From assembly GCA_016793775.1 (NCBI GenBank), contig JAEULK010000050.1, forward strand, positions 62,001 through 126,000: a stretch of DNA of 64,000 bases, read 5' to 3'. The notes beneath the pieces were generated by a model. It was not told the origin of the DNA. It made no database searches and saw only the letters and a list, made by a program, of their open reading frames with translations. Position numbers and translations under genes: made by a program. The stretch comes from Sphingopyxis sp. (lineage in GTDB: Bacteria; Pseudomonadota; Alphaproteobacteria; Sphingomonadales; Sphingomonadaceae). Position 1 is the stretch's first letter, and each line of letters opens with the position of its first letter. Positions 19,601 to 27,517 of this stretch are shown in pieces.

Positions 19601-19889
19601 GCTCGGCCTCGAATTCGGCGGCGAGGACCAGTATGACGGCTGGACCCGCTTCGAGATCGAAGGCGGCCGGCGCCAGATCGTGGGCGGCTCGCTGGGTACG
19701 ACGACGGCGTCGTTCAAGGACGGCACGCCCTTCACCCTGGTACCCGGTGATCGCACGAGCGGCTGGGTCGGCCGCATCCGCGGCATGGCCGGCAATTCCG
19801 GTTTCCAGTTTGGCGGCGAACTTTCCGCGGAAGAACAGCAGAGCCGTGTGGCCTGGGCTTTCCGTGCGAGCCTCAAGGTCGGTCTCTAA
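16677..19889 (+). CDS. Autotransporter (type Va) with beta-barrel domain
   Basis: A 1070-aa protein. The signal peptide is MRKTLLASTCLVAVIAAPAHA. The passenger (about 25-770) is made of short Gly/Asn/Thr-rich beta-strand repeats (GIVLAVPP, AVQIGG, GSSGTITA, FGGGNDIMTLAG) that should form a parallel beta-helix. The last 290 or so residues are the outer-membrane autotransporter barrel (KWGYWINQAVWGTSKSIGD to AWAFRASLKVGL). The start at 16677 has a CAAGAGG ribosome site, preferred to an ATG at 16629. Two acidic calcium-type loops lie in the passenger (DIDNDGDIDG, DNDEDKDGIED). No protease or esterase catalytic motif was seen, so an adhesin-like or surface-structural role is an inference. Confidence 0.9.
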   Translation: MRKTLLASTCLVAVIAAPAHAETVIGNALTTPIRTSTVNGGTLPDDAKLAASGSIKPTSGTAVTIDSNHKVTNEGTIQITNANGSTGILANAGVTSTITNSATGKIIIDETYAPTDIDNDGDIDGPYAVGSNRVGIATAGAFNGNIVNSGGITVEGNDSAGIRLGGPLTGAFTNDGTISVTGDRALGVGLQDVTGNVRLAGTIGVVGLDAVAARLSGNITGALVVQGTIGSTGYRTTTPPADPSKLDADDLLNGGPALSIEGNVTGGIVLAVPPKDNSTTDNDEDKDGIEDAKEGSASVRSFGSAPALRIGAANRDVTIGPVAGTGTNFGVIIDGAVLGNGVYAGKNASAVQIGGLGGNVAISGGVALGSSGTITAISNGASATALQVGAGATLPEIRNAGKIEANGGNAATAIATGIIVETGSQVGMIRNSGTVGAKAAGDNGTARAIVDLSGNVGLVENSGTITATGALATSDRNIAIDLSSNTGGATVKQTAVASGITAPTIVGDIRFGVGNDLIDIADGSVKGDAFFGTGNNTLALSGDGIFDGTAKFGGGNDIMTLAGTSKFGGLADFGGGSDTLTIGGTALFSGRLANAQGLAVTVNGGAFDVVGAATISSLAVTNKGVLGVTLDGGSVGTAIQVTGNASFGAESKLALQLSSLDDAEGQHIVLTAGSLTGANNLTTTSTMLPFLFKGTLTSNATQLIVDVSRKSSTELGLNRSESGAFNAVIDALSADEDIEQVFLDITDGAQFKSQLSQMLPEHEGGVFETVTSGSRALGRYLMDPNAAYQDEGKWGYWINQAVWGTSKSIGDTAGYDVSGWGISLGAEIKTDMGNFGGSVGYLSGKDGNASNANAVSSSQFEGALHWRLRSNDWMANARVSGAPISFKGTRLFQAEAGAQDINETIRGKWDGTLWSASGSIAHDGRVAGLSVRPTVAVDYYKLTEKGYTETGGGDALDLTVLGRDSDELAVSGTVALGLEFGGEDQYDGWTRFEIEGGRRQIVGGSLGTTTASFKDGTPFTLVPGDRTSGWVGRIRGMAGNSGFQFGGELSAEEQQSRVAWAFRASLKVGL

Positions 19890-19920
19890 CGGGCTGCCCC
19901 CGCCCCGACCGACCTTGCCC

Positions 19921-19970
19921 GCAAGGGGGAAGCAATACCCCACCCTCCGCTTCCCCCTTGCCTTGCTTTT
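19921..19970 (+). terminator. Strong Rho-independent terminator after the autotransporter gene
   Basis: A 13-bp stem, GCAAGGGGGAAGC pairing with GCTTCCCCCTTGC, with a 15-nt loop, is followed by CTTGCTTTT. It begins 32 bp after the autotransporter stop codon and separates that gene from the sigma factor gene downstream. Confidence 0.85.
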
Positions 19971-20168
19971 GATGAACGATCGAGGATCATGATTGCCGCC
20001 ACCGCCCCTTCCTTCCCCCGCCAGAAACAGCGTTTCGCTGCGGGTGGAATCACGCTGCGGTTGCACGCGCCGCAGGGGACGCTATATGACGGCGCCGCCA
20101 GGGGGATGGGGGGCGCCGGCCAGACAGGTGTCGTTCAACAGCAGATGGCGTTCCGAATCAATCGATCC

Positions 20169-20690
20169 ATGACCGAGGCGACCGACGCACCAGGCCCCGC
20201 GCAGGGCATCGAAGGCGTATTGCTCGCCAACCGGGATCGCATCGTGCGTTTCCTGGAGGTGCGCGGCGCGGGCGACGGCGCCGAGGATCTGTTCCAGGAC
20301 CTGTGGATGCGCCTGACCGAACGGCGCAGCGGTCCGATCGCCGATCCGCTCTCCTATGTCATGCGCGCCGCGAACAATCTGATGCTGGACCGCTATCGCT
20401 CGGCACGCCAGCGGATGCTGCGCGACCATGCCTGGGGCGAAAGTGCGGCGGTCGAGAAACCCTCGGCCGAGACGGCGCTGATCTCTCGCGAACAACTCGC
20501 GCAGGTCGAGGCGGCGGTGAGCGCGACGGGCGACCGTCCCGCGCGCATCTTCCGCCGTTTCCGCGTCGACGGCATCGCCCAGCGCGAGATCGCCGCCGAA
20601 TTCGGCGTCAGCCTCAGCACCGTCGAGGCCGACCTGCGCAAAGTCTATGCGGCGCTCGCCGCGGTCAGGAGGCATTTCGATGCAAGCTGA
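20169..20690 (+). CDS. ECF-family RNA polymerase sigma factor, FecI-like
   Basis: A 173-aa sigma-70 family protein without region 1. Region 2 is seen in AEDLFQDLWMRLTERRSG and DPLSYVMRAANNLMLDRYRSARQR, and region 4 in RIFRRFRVDGIAQREIAAEFGVSLSTVEADLRKVYAAL. FecI-type factors are kept off until a FecR anti-sigma protein relays an outer-membrane receptor signal. ATG 20169 gives the usual family length; ATG 20145 would add eight residues. The stop overlaps the fecR-like gene start by 11 bp. The regulon probably includes the adjoining TonB receptor gene. Confidence 0.92.
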   Translation: MTEATDAPGPAQGIEGVLLANRDRIVRFLEVRGAGDGAEDLFQDLWMRLTERRSGPIADPLSYVMRAANNLMLDRYRSARQRMLRDHAWGESAAVEKPSAETALISREQLAQVEAAVSATGDRPARIFRRFRVDGIAQREIAAEFGVSLSTVEADLRKVYAALAAVRRHFDAS

Positions 20691-21615
20691 CCACGCCGCC
20701 ATCGAGGCCCGCGCGATCGACTGGGTCATCGCCCAGCGCGACCCCGATTTCGCCGACTGGGACGGTTTCGCCGACTGGCTCGCCGAGGATGCCGCGCACG
20801 CCGACGCCTATGATGCGATCGCCAGCCTTGACGCCGATCTCGACGCGCTGCCGCGCAGCCCGGCGCCGTCGGTCGCCATCCGCGCGGAAGCCCCGCCGCC
20901 CCGCCCGTCGCGCCGCGCCTGGTTCGGCGGGGCGATCGCCGCCGCGCTCGTCGTCGCGATCACCCTGCCCAATCTCGGCCTGCTCGGCGATCCCAACCGC
21001 ATCGAAACCAAGGCCGGCGAGCATCGCACGCTGACCCTCGCCGACGGGTCGAAGATCGAGATCAACGGCAATTCGGTCGTCACCCTCGACGAGGAGCGCC
21101 CGCGCTTCGCCCGCCTCGAAAGCGGCGAGGCGATGTTCCATGTCGTCCACCGCGACGGGGATCCCTTCGTCGTCCAGGCTGGCGACAACCGGATCGTCGA
21201 CCTCGGCACCGCGTTCAACGTCGTGCGCCGCGACCGCCAGACGAGCGTCGCCGTGTCCGAAGGCATCGTCGTCTATAACCCGCACCGCGACAATGTGCGT
21301 ATGGTCGCGGGCGAAGGGATCGAGGCCAGCGACGGCGCCGCGACGCCGCCCAAGGTGCGCAGCGTCGACACCGCTTCGGTCGGCGGCTGGCGCAGCGGCC
21401 TGCTCGTCTATGCCGATACGCCGCTGGCGACGGTCGCCGAGGATCTGAAGCGCACCGCGGGCATCAGCGTGACCATCGCCCCCGAAGCGGCGCAGCAATC
21501 GTTCCGCGGCGCGCTGATCGTCGGCGACGACCATGGCCGGACGATCGCCGACCTCGCCGCGCTGTCGGGCATGCGCGCCGAAAAACGCGGCGACAGCTGG
21601 GTGCTGACGCGCTGA
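20680..21615 (+). CDS. FecR-family anti-sigma factor / signal transducer
   Basis: A 311-aa inner-membrane protein. The N-terminal cytoplasmic domain (AIDWVIAQRDPDFADWDGFADWLAEDAAHADAYD) binds the sigma factor. A single membrane helix lies at about residues 88-105 (GGAIAAALVVAITLPNLGLL). The periplasmic FecR domain (AGEHRTLTLADGSKIEINGNSVV to GTAFNVVRRD) follows, and the C-terminal STN-like region contacts the receptor. Start 20680 overlaps the sigma gene stop. Position between sigma factor and receptor fits FecIRA-type cell-surface signalling. Confidence 0.93.
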   Translation: MQADHAAIEARAIDWVIAQRDPDFADWDGFADWLAEDAAHADAYDAIASLDADLDALPRSPAPSVAIRAEAPPPRPSRRAWFGGAIAAALVVAITLPNLGLLGDPNRIETKAGEHRTLTLADGSKIEINGNSVVTLDEERPRFARLESGEAMFHVVHRDGDPFVVQAGDNRIVDLGTAFNVVRRDRQTSVAVSEGIVVYNPHRDNVRMVAGEGIEASDGAATPPKVRSVDTASVGGWRSGLLVYADTPLATVAEDLKRTAGISVTIAPEAAQQSFRGALIVGDDHGRTIADLAALSGMRAEKRGDSWVLTR

Positions 21616-21616
21616 C

Positions 21617-24094
21617 ATGAACCGCACCCTGCCCCTTCTGATCGCCGCGGTCGCGCTATGCGCGCCGACGCTGGCATCGGCGGCGGAGGAGCGGGCGTTC
21701 GACGTGCCCAAGGATAGCCTCGCCAGCGCGCTGCCGCTGCTCAGCCGCCAGGGCGGGGTCAGCATCAGCGTCGCCGACGCCAAGCTGTGGAACGGGCGGG
21801 TCAGATCGGTACGCGGCCGCATGAGCATCGACGAGGCGATCGCGCGGATGCTCGCCGGCACCGATGCCCGCGCGGTCCGGGTCAGCGCGACGAGCTGGCG
21901 GATCGAGCGACGGCCGCCGCCGCCGCCCAAGGTCGCACGCCGCGCGACCTCGCCGCCGAAACCGCCGCCGCCCAAGGCGCGGGAGCCCGACAATATGGTC
22001 GCGGATCCCGGCGACGAGATCATCGTCACCGCCTCGAAAACCGACATTCCCCAAGCAAGTTTTGCGGGCGTCGCTACCGTTCTCGGTGGCGGCGATTTGG
22101 CGTTCGGCGGCGAGCGCGGCATGGAATCGATCCTGTCGCGCATGGCGACCGTATCCTCGACCCATCTGGGTTCGGGGCGCAACAAGCTGTTCATCCGCGG
22201 CATCGCCGATTCCAGTTTCACCGGACCCACGCAATCGACCGTCGGCCAATATCTCGGCGACATCCGGCTCAGCTACAACGCGCCCGATCCGGACCTGCGC
22301 CTCTATGACATCCAGAGCGTCGAGGTGCTCGAAGGGCCGCAGGGCACGCTCTATGGCGCGGGATCGCTCGGCGGCATCATCCGCGTCGTGCCGCAGGCGC
22401 CCGACCCCGATGCGCAGTTCATCCAGGCGAGCGCCGGCGTCTCGGTGACCCAGCATGGCGACCCCGGCGGCGACATCGGCGCGACGCTGAACCTGCCCGT
22501 CGCCGACGGCCGCCACGCGCTGCGCCTTGTCGGCTATATGGTCAGCGACGGCGGCTATATCGACAATCCGCTGCGCGGTCAGAAGGACACCAACCGCGTC
22601 AATGTACGCGGCGGGCGCGGTACCTTCCGCTTCGACGCCGGCGACGACTGGACCGTCGATCTCGGCGGCGTCTATCAGTCGATCCGGTCGCAAGACGCCC
22701 AATATACCGACCGCAATGCCCCGCCTTTGGTCCGCAACTCGATGGTCGATCAGAACGCCAGCGCCAAATATGGCATGGGCACGGTCGTCGTGATGAAGGA
22801 CTGGGACGGCCTGCATTTCCAGTCGTCGAACGCCGTGGTCAGCCACCGCGTCTTCGAGCGTTTCGACGCCAGCAAGCCCGGCGATCCGCCGCGCATCCTC
22901 GACCAGCGCAACAGCACGCGATTGTTCGTCAGCGAAACGCGCCTGTCGCGCCCCTATCGTGACGGGCTGGGCTGGGTGGTCGGCGCCAGCATCCTCGACA
23001 ATCGCACCCGCCAGAACCGCGACTTCGGCGATATCTTCATGCAGGCGCCGCTGACCGGCGTCACCAACAGCATCACCGAATTCACCGGCTATGGCGAGGC
23101 GACCGTCGAAATCATGCCGCGGGTGATCGCGGCGGGCGGGCTGCGCCTGTCGCATGCGCGCCTCGGTGGCAGCGGCGAGGACGTGCCGCTCGCCTTCGCC
23201 GCCGCGAACCGCGCCATAGCGGTCGAGGCGCACCGCACCGAAACCGACCTGCTGCCGTCGGCGTCGATCCTCGCCTCGCCGGTCGAGAATGTGACGCTCT
23301 ATGCCCGCTATCAGGAAGGCTTCCGCCCCGGCGGGCTGGCGGTCGACAGCAATTTCGTGCGCCGCTTCCGCAACGACCGGGTGCAGACGGTCGAGGGCGG
23401 CGTGCGCTTCGGCGAAAAGGGGCGCACGCCCTTCGACGCCAACATCGCGGTGTCGTACAGCCGCTGGCGCGATATCCAGGCCGATTTCATCGACAGCAAC
23501 GGCTTCCCCAGCACCGCCAATATCGGCGACGGAAAGATCACCAGCATTTCGGGCGCCTTTGCCGTGCGGCCCCTGCCCGGCCTGTCGTTCGACCTTGGCG
23601 GCGTCTATAATCACAGCCGCGTCGACCGCCTGTTTGCCGAGGCGCTGCGCTTCATCGTCGTCCAGAATGCGAGCGCCGGCGGCGGCGTGATCGGCAGCCC
23701 GGTCGGCGCCGACGGTGTGGTGCCCGAAGGCGTGCTGCTCGGCCGTCTGGGGCAAATCCCCAATGTCGCGCGCTACGCCGTCCGCGGCGCGGTCAATTAT
23801 GAAACGGTGATGGGCGACGAGGATTTCCGCCTCAACGGCTGGGCCAATTATGTCGGCCCGTCGCGGCTCGGCATCGGCCCGATCCTCGGCGAGAGCCAGG
23901 GCGACTATATCGACACCGGCCTCGCGGTGCGCGTCGGCGACAATCGCCGCGGCCTGACGTTGACGCTGACCAATTTGTTCGACGCGCGCGGCAACCGCTT
24001 CTCGCTCGGCACCCCCTTCGTCGAGGGCAGCGCGGGCTACCTGACCCCGCTGCGCCCCAGGACACTGCGCATCGCGATCGATCTGGCTTATTGA
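21617..24094 (+). CDS. TonB-dependent receptor with N-terminal STN signalling domain
   Basis: An 825-aa outer-membrane receptor. A signal peptide (to about ASAAEE) is followed by the secretin/TonB short N-terminal domain (FDVPKDSLASALPLLSRQGGVSISV, residues about 27-95). A Pro-rich linker and TonB-box-like DEIIVTA come next, then the plug (VEVLEGPQGTLYGAGSLGGIIRVV) and the 22-strand barrel ending PRTLRIAIDLAY. The STN domain lets a bound ligand signal through the FecR protein to the sigma factor. It starts 1 bp after fecR. The ligand may be a siderophore or glycan; the sequence does not decide. Confidence 0.94.
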   Translation: MNRTLPLLIAAVALCAPTLASAAEERAFDVPKDSLASALPLLSRQGGVSISVADAKLWNGRVRSVRGRMSIDEAIARMLAGTDARAVRVSATSWRIERRPPPPPKVARRATSPPKPPPPKAREPDNMVADPGDEIIVTASKTDIPQASFAGVATVLGGGDLAFGGERGMESILSRMATVSSTHLGSGRNKLFIRGIADSSFTGPTQSTVGQYLGDIRLSYNAPDPDLRLYDIQSVEVLEGPQGTLYGAGSLGGIIRVVPQAPDPDAQFIQASAGVSVTQHGDPGGDIGATLNLPVADGRHALRLVGYMVSDGGYIDNPLRGQKDTNRVNVRGGRGTFRFDAGDDWTVDLGGVYQSIRSQDAQYTDRNAPPLVRNSMVDQNASAKYGMGTVVVMKDWDGLHFQSSNAVVSHRVFERFDASKPGDPPRILDQRNSTRLFVSETRLSRPYRDGLGWVVGASILDNRTRQNRDFGDIFMQAPLTGVTNSITEFTGYGEATVEIMPRVIAAGGLRLSHARLGGSGEDVPLAFAAANRAIAVEAHRTETDLLPSASILASPVENVTLYARYQEGFRPGGLAVDSNFVRRFRNDRVQTVEGGVRFGEKGRTPFDANIAVSYSRWRDIQADFIDSNGFPSTANIGDGKITSISGAFAVRPLPGLSFDLGGVYNHSRVDRLFAEALRFIVVQNASAGGGVIGSPVGADGVVPEGVLLGRLGQIPNVARYAVRGAVNYETVMGDEDFRLNGWANYVGPSRLGIGPILGESQGDYIDTGLAVRVGDNRRGLTLTLTNLFDARGNRFSLGTPFVEGSAGYLTPLRPRTLRIAIDLAY

Positions 24095-24137
24095 TTGGGC
24101 GCTTTTGGGGGTAGGGAGCGGAGACGTTGCATAAACC

Positions 24138-24226
24138 GTCGCCCCCCGCGAAGGCGGGGGCCGCTAGCGCCTATTTCTGCATCGCTGTGTAAAAACGACA
24201 GCGGCCCCCGGCTTCGCGGGGGCGAT
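24138..24226. repeat. REP-like inverted repeat pair, copy 1
   Basis: Left half 24138-24164 (core CCCGCGAAGGCGGGGGCCGC) and right half 24201-24226 (core GCGGCCCCCGGCTTCGCGGG) are near reverse complements and each is itself palindromic. The 36 bp between them are unrelated. The pair lies between the TonB receptor stop and the acyl-CoA dehydrogenase stop, a convergent gap typical for REP/BIME-type elements. A second copy is at 25385-25472. Confidence 0.75.
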
Positions 24227-24233
24227 GCCAGGT

Positions 24234-25373
24234 TCACTCCCCCAACGTCAGCGCCTCATACCGCTCCATATGATAATCGGCGCTGCCGAACTGGCCCTCG
24301 ATCATCGTCGCGCGTTTGAAATAATGGCCGATCGCCAATTCCTGCGTGATGCCGATGCCGCCATGGGTCTGGATCGCGTTCTGCCCGACGAAGTTCGCGC
24401 CGCGCGCGACCTTGTTCTTCGCCGCCGACACCGCCGCCTTGCGTTCGTCGGCGGGAAGGTCGAGCTTCAGCGTGCCCATGACCGTCATCGAGCGCGCCTG
24501 TTCGACCTCCATGAACATATCGACCATGCGGTGCTGGAGCACCTGGAACTTGGCGATGGGAATGCCGAACTGCTTGCGCTGCTGCGTATATTCCAGCGTG
24601 CCTTCGTGCAGCTTCTGCATCACGCCGGTCGCTTCGGCGCAGACGGCAACGGTCGCCTCGTCGACGACCTGTTCGATCAGCGCCAGTCCCTCGCCTTCGC
24701 CGCCGAGCAGCGCGTCGGCGGGGATCGCGACATTTTCGAAATAGATTTCCGACGCGCGGCTGCCGTCGACGGTCGGATAGTCGCGGCGGACGATGCCCGG
24801 CAGATTGGCGTCGATCAGGAACAAAGATACGCCGTCGCGGTCGCGCTGGCCGCCCGACGTGCGGGCTGTGACGAGCAGGTGGGTCGCCCAGGGCGCGGCA
24901 TAGACAACACCCTTGTGGCCGCTCAGCACATAGCCCTCGCCATCCTTTTTCGCGCTGGTGCGCAGGTTGGCGAGGTCGTAGCGGCCCTGCGGTTCGGCAT
25001 AGGCGAAGGCGACGATGACGTTACCCGCGATGATCTCGGGAATGAACTTGTCGGCCTGCGCCCCGCCAACGGCCTTGAGCGCGCCGCCCGCGATGACCAC
25101 GGTCGGGAGGTACGGCTCGATGCCGAGCACCTTGCCGAGTTCCTCCATGATGATCGCATTTTCCAAAGCGCCGCCGCCGAGGCCGCCATGCTCTTCAGAA
25201 AAGGCCGCGCCGAGCATACCCAGGTCCTGCGCCAGCGCGGTCCAGATCGCGGGATCGCGACCTTCGTCGCTCGCGATGAACTTCTGGCGCGTCTCGAAAT
25301 CATAGGTATCGCCAAGGAAACGGGCCAGCGTGTCGCGGATCATGTCCTGCGTTTCGGTGTAGGTGAAATCCAT
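24234..25373 (-). CDS. Acyl-CoA dehydrogenase
   Basis: A 379-aa flavoprotein. The N-terminal helical domain (MDFTYTETQDMIRDTLARFL) is followed by the middle beta domain (VIVAFAYAEPQGRYDLANLRTSA, GYVLSGHKGVVYAAPWATHLLVTAR) and the C-terminal helical domain with QRKQFGIPIAKFQVLQHRMVDM and IQTHGGIGITQELAIGHYFKRA. It should oxidise an acyl-CoA at the alpha-beta bond using FAD. The sequence resembles the short actinobacterial-type FadE subunits that pair with a second dehydrogenase. The gene 107 bp upstream encodes another acyl-CoA dehydrogenase, so a heteromeric enzyme is plausible but unproven. REP-like pairs lie on both sides of this gene. Confidence 0.9.
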   Translation of the reverse strand: MDFTYTETQDMIRDTLARFLGDTYDFETRQKFIASDEGRDPAIWTALAQDLGMLGAAFSEEHGGLGGGALENAIIMEELGKVLGIEPYLPTVVIAGGALKAVGGAQADKFIPEIIAGNVIVAFAYAEPQGRYDLANLRTSAKKDGEGYVLSGHKGVVYAAPWATHLLVTARTSGGQRDRDGVSLFLIDANLPGIVRRDYPTVDGSRASEIYFENVAIPADALLGGEGEGLALIEQVVDEATVAVCAEATGVMQKLHEGTLEYTQQRKQFGIPIAKFQVLQHRMVDMFMEVEQARSMTVMGTLKLDLPADERKAAVSAAKNKVARGANFVGQNAIQTHGGIGITQELAIGHYFKRATMIEGQFGSADYHMERYEALTLGE

Positions 25374-25384
25374 CTTGTATCCCC

Positions 25385-25472
25385 GTCGCCCCCGCGAAGG
25401 CGGGGGCCGCTATAGGTTTATAGTGCGGTGCTGCGTAAGGCCGATCGCCGCCCCCGCCTTCGCGGGGGCGAC
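25385..25472. repeat. REP-like inverted repeat pair, copy 2
   Basis: Left half 25385-25410 (core GTCGCCCCCGCGAAGGCGGG) and right half 25447-25472 (core GCCTTCGCGGGGGCGAC) are near reverse complements, separated by 36 bp. The sequence matches copy 1 in both arms. It fills the gap between the two acyl-CoA dehydrogenase genes, inside what would otherwise be a simple operon, and could modulate read-through or mRNA stability. Confidence 0.75.
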
Positions 25473-25479
25473 GCGTGCG

Positions 25480-26673
25480 TCAGAGTCCGAGCACCATCTT
25501 CGCAATGATGTTGCGCTGAATCTCGTTCGAGCCGCCATAGATCGTCGTCTTGCGGACGTTGAAATAGGTCGGCGCCGCGCGGTGCGCATAATCGGGGCCG
25601 ATCGGATGCTCGTTGTCGCCCTCTCCGAAGCCGCGGAAATAGGGGGCGCCATAATGGCCCACGGCTTCCAGCGTCAGCTCGGTCAGCCGCTGCTGGATTT
25701 CGCTGCCCTTGATCTTGAGCAGGCTCGATTCCGGCCCCGGCCCGCGGCCCGTATTGGGGCCCGCCAGGCTGCGCAACTCGGTGAATTCGAGCGCGGTCAG
25801 GTCGATCTCGAGCTCGGCGATCTTGCGCTTGAAGAAGGCGTTCTGGATCAGCGGCTTGTCGCCGTCGAGTTCGGTGCGCGCGATCGCCTTGACCTTCTCG
25901 ACCCCGCGCTTCGACGCCGCGACGCCGGCGATGCCGGTGCGCTCGTGCGCGAGCAGGAACTTGGCGCAGGTCCAGCCCTTATTCTCGTCATAGACGCGCT
26001 GCGATTGAGGCACGCGCACGTCCTCCAACCACACCTCGTTGACCTCGTGCTCGCCGCCCAGCGTGATGATCGGGCGCACGGTGATGCCGGGCGATTTCAT
26101 GTCGATCAGAAGGAAGCTGATGCCTTCCTGCTGCTTGGCGTCCTTGTCGGTGCGGACCAGGAAAAAGCCCCAGTCGGCGTGCTGCGCCATCGTCGTCCAG
26201 GTCTTCTGCCCATTGACGATATAGTCGTCGCCATCGGGGACCGCCGTCGTGCGCAGGCTGGCAAGATCCGATCCCGCGCCGGGCTCCGAATAGCCCTGGC
26301 ACCACCAATCCTCGCCCGACAGGATGCGCGGCAGGAAATACGCCTTTTGCTCGGGGGTGCCGAAGGTGTAGATCACCGGGCCGACCATCGCGAGGCCGAA
26401 GGGCATCAGGCGGATGCAGTCGGCGCGCGCGGTTTCCTCGGAAAAGATGAAGCGCTGCGTCGGGGTCCAGCCGGTGCCGCCATATTCGACCGGCCAGGCG
26501 GGGGCGACCCAGCCCTTTTTGTAGAGAATCTTGTGCCAGGCGAGGAAATCCTCCTTCGCCAGCTCTTCGCCCTCATCCTGCTTGCCGCGCAGTTCTTCGG
26601 GGTAATTTTCGGCGATGAAGCTGCGCACTTCCTGTTGGAAGGCCAGGTCTTCGGGGCTGAACTCCATGTCCAT
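25480..26673 (-). CDS. Acyl-CoA dehydrogenase
   Basis: A 397-aa acyl-CoA dehydrogenase starting MDMEFSPEDLAFQQEVRSFI. Flavin and substrate segments include CQGYSEPGAGSDLASLRTTAV and GDDYIVNGQKTWTTMAQHADW, and the C-terminus has IYGGSNEIQRNIIAKMVLGL. ATG 26673 has GGGAGAA upstream and is preferred to an ATG at 26718. In many dehydrogenases the base is Glu in a YEG motif near the C-terminus; here the site reads YGG, as in many bacterial FadE proteins whose catalytic Glu lies elsewhere. It is upstream of the second dehydrogenase in the same orientation. The substrate is unknown. Confidence 0.91.
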   Translation of the reverse strand: MDMEFSPEDLAFQQEVRSFIAENYPEELRGKQDEGEELAKEDFLAWHKILYKKGWVAPAWPVEYGGTGWTPTQRFIFSEETARADCIRLMPFGLAMVGPVIYTFGTPEQKAYFLPRILSGEDWWCQGYSEPGAGSDLASLRTTAVPDGDDYIVNGQKTWTTMAQHADWGFFLVRTDKDAKQQEGISFLLIDMKSPGITVRPIITLGGEHEVNEVWLEDVRVPQSQRVYDENKGWTCAKFLLAHERTGIAGVAASKRGVEKVKAIARTELDGDKPLIQNAFFKRKIAELEIDLTALEFTELRSLAGPNTGRGPGPESSLLKIKGSEIQQRLTELTLEAVGHYGAPYFRGFGEGDNEHPIGPDYAHRAAPTYFNVRKTTIYGGSNEIQRNIIAKMVLGL

Positions 26674-26872
26674 GACGATTCTCCCAAGGGCTGTGCCCGG
26701 CTTATAGGATCGGTTCACGCTTACGTAAAGGTAAGTTGCTTCTTGCTACGCGATATGCGCGAAGATCGAGCAGTTGCGCCCATTTGTCCAGCACCCAGCA
26801 CATAGCGCCGCCAAGGCCGGGAGCGATGCTCCCGACCGGGCGAAACCTGGCGTGATCCGAAGGTGGCGCGCG

Positions 26873-27457
26873 TCAGCGGGGCTGGCGATAAGCGATGCAC
26901 CAACGCAGCGCGATAAAGGGGTCGCGATTGCTGAACGGCTGCGACTTGCCTTCGGGCGCGACCTGCACCGTTCCGGCATCAAGCTCGAATCCCGCCGGCG
27001 GATCATATCCCTCGATGAAGCTGTCTACGGCCGACACGCCGATCGCATTGCCGTTCGCCTGCGTCCGGTTCGCCAGGCCGGTGCTGGTTTGAACAGCCCC
27101 GCGATGGCCATGCGGAGGTAGATTGGAAACGGTCAGCACCGTCTGTTCATGGCCGAGCTTCTGGCCCGGCGCCACGGGGGACAGTCCCGGCCCCACCCCA
27201 TTGCCGACCGCCGAGCGGCTGCGCATATCGGGCAAATTGAAGACCCGGTTGTCGCCGCCATAAGTCGTCCCGATGGCATTATAGAGCGCCAGATTGTCGC
27301 GGATGACCAACTCCCTGCCGTCGGCCTCATAATAGTCGCTCGGGCAGTAAGGGAAGGATACGAGCATCATCTGTCCCAGCGTCGGTTTAACTTGCGCCGT
27401 GGCCGGGGCCACCAAAGCCGCCGCTGCGCACAATCCCACCGCAAAAACCGATTTCAT
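26873..27457 (-). CDS. Secreted phage-tail-collar-like protein, subtype A, operon IV
   Basis: A 194-aa exported protein, last gene of the fourth collar operon. The signal peptide ends near PATAQ (residue 22). The collar core TYGGDNRVFNLPDMRSRSAV is recognisable but is the most diverged of the four subtype A copies. Cys38 and Cys187 flank the single HGH motif at His116/His118; the Cys-to-His spacing is 78, one less than in the other eleven paralogues. The C-terminus ends CIAYRQPR and lacks the G-I-F-P-x-R-N tail. A 60-bp gap separates it from the subtype B gene. The family (COG4675, PF07484-type) has no settled cellular function. Start 27457 begins the signal peptide. Confidence 0.82.
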   Translation of the reverse strand: MKSVFAVGLCAAAALVAPATAQVKPTLGQMMLVSFPYCPSDYYEADGRELVIRDNLALYNAIGTTYGGDNRVFNLPDMRSRSAVGNGVGPGLSPVAPGQKLGHEQTVLTVSNLPPHGHRGAVQTSTGLANRTQANGNAIGVSAVDSFIEGYDPPAGFELDAGTVQVAPEGKSQPFSNRDPFIALRWCIAYRQPR

Positions 27458-27517
27458 GCCCCTATCGCGCCCCATAATCCGTCCCCCTCGAAATCATTTT
27501 GCTTGTCGCCATGCGGG

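Noticed and set aside
16698-20066. Minus-strand frame of 1122 codons
   Set aside because: It is antisense to the autotransporter and built of Arg/Ala/Asp repeats mirrored from that gene's Gly/Thr repeats.
26819-26833. Hairpin GGGAGC/GCTCCC as terminator of collar operon IV
   Set aside because: The stem is perfect but only 6-7 bp and has no T run on the minus strand; it was not listed as a terminator.
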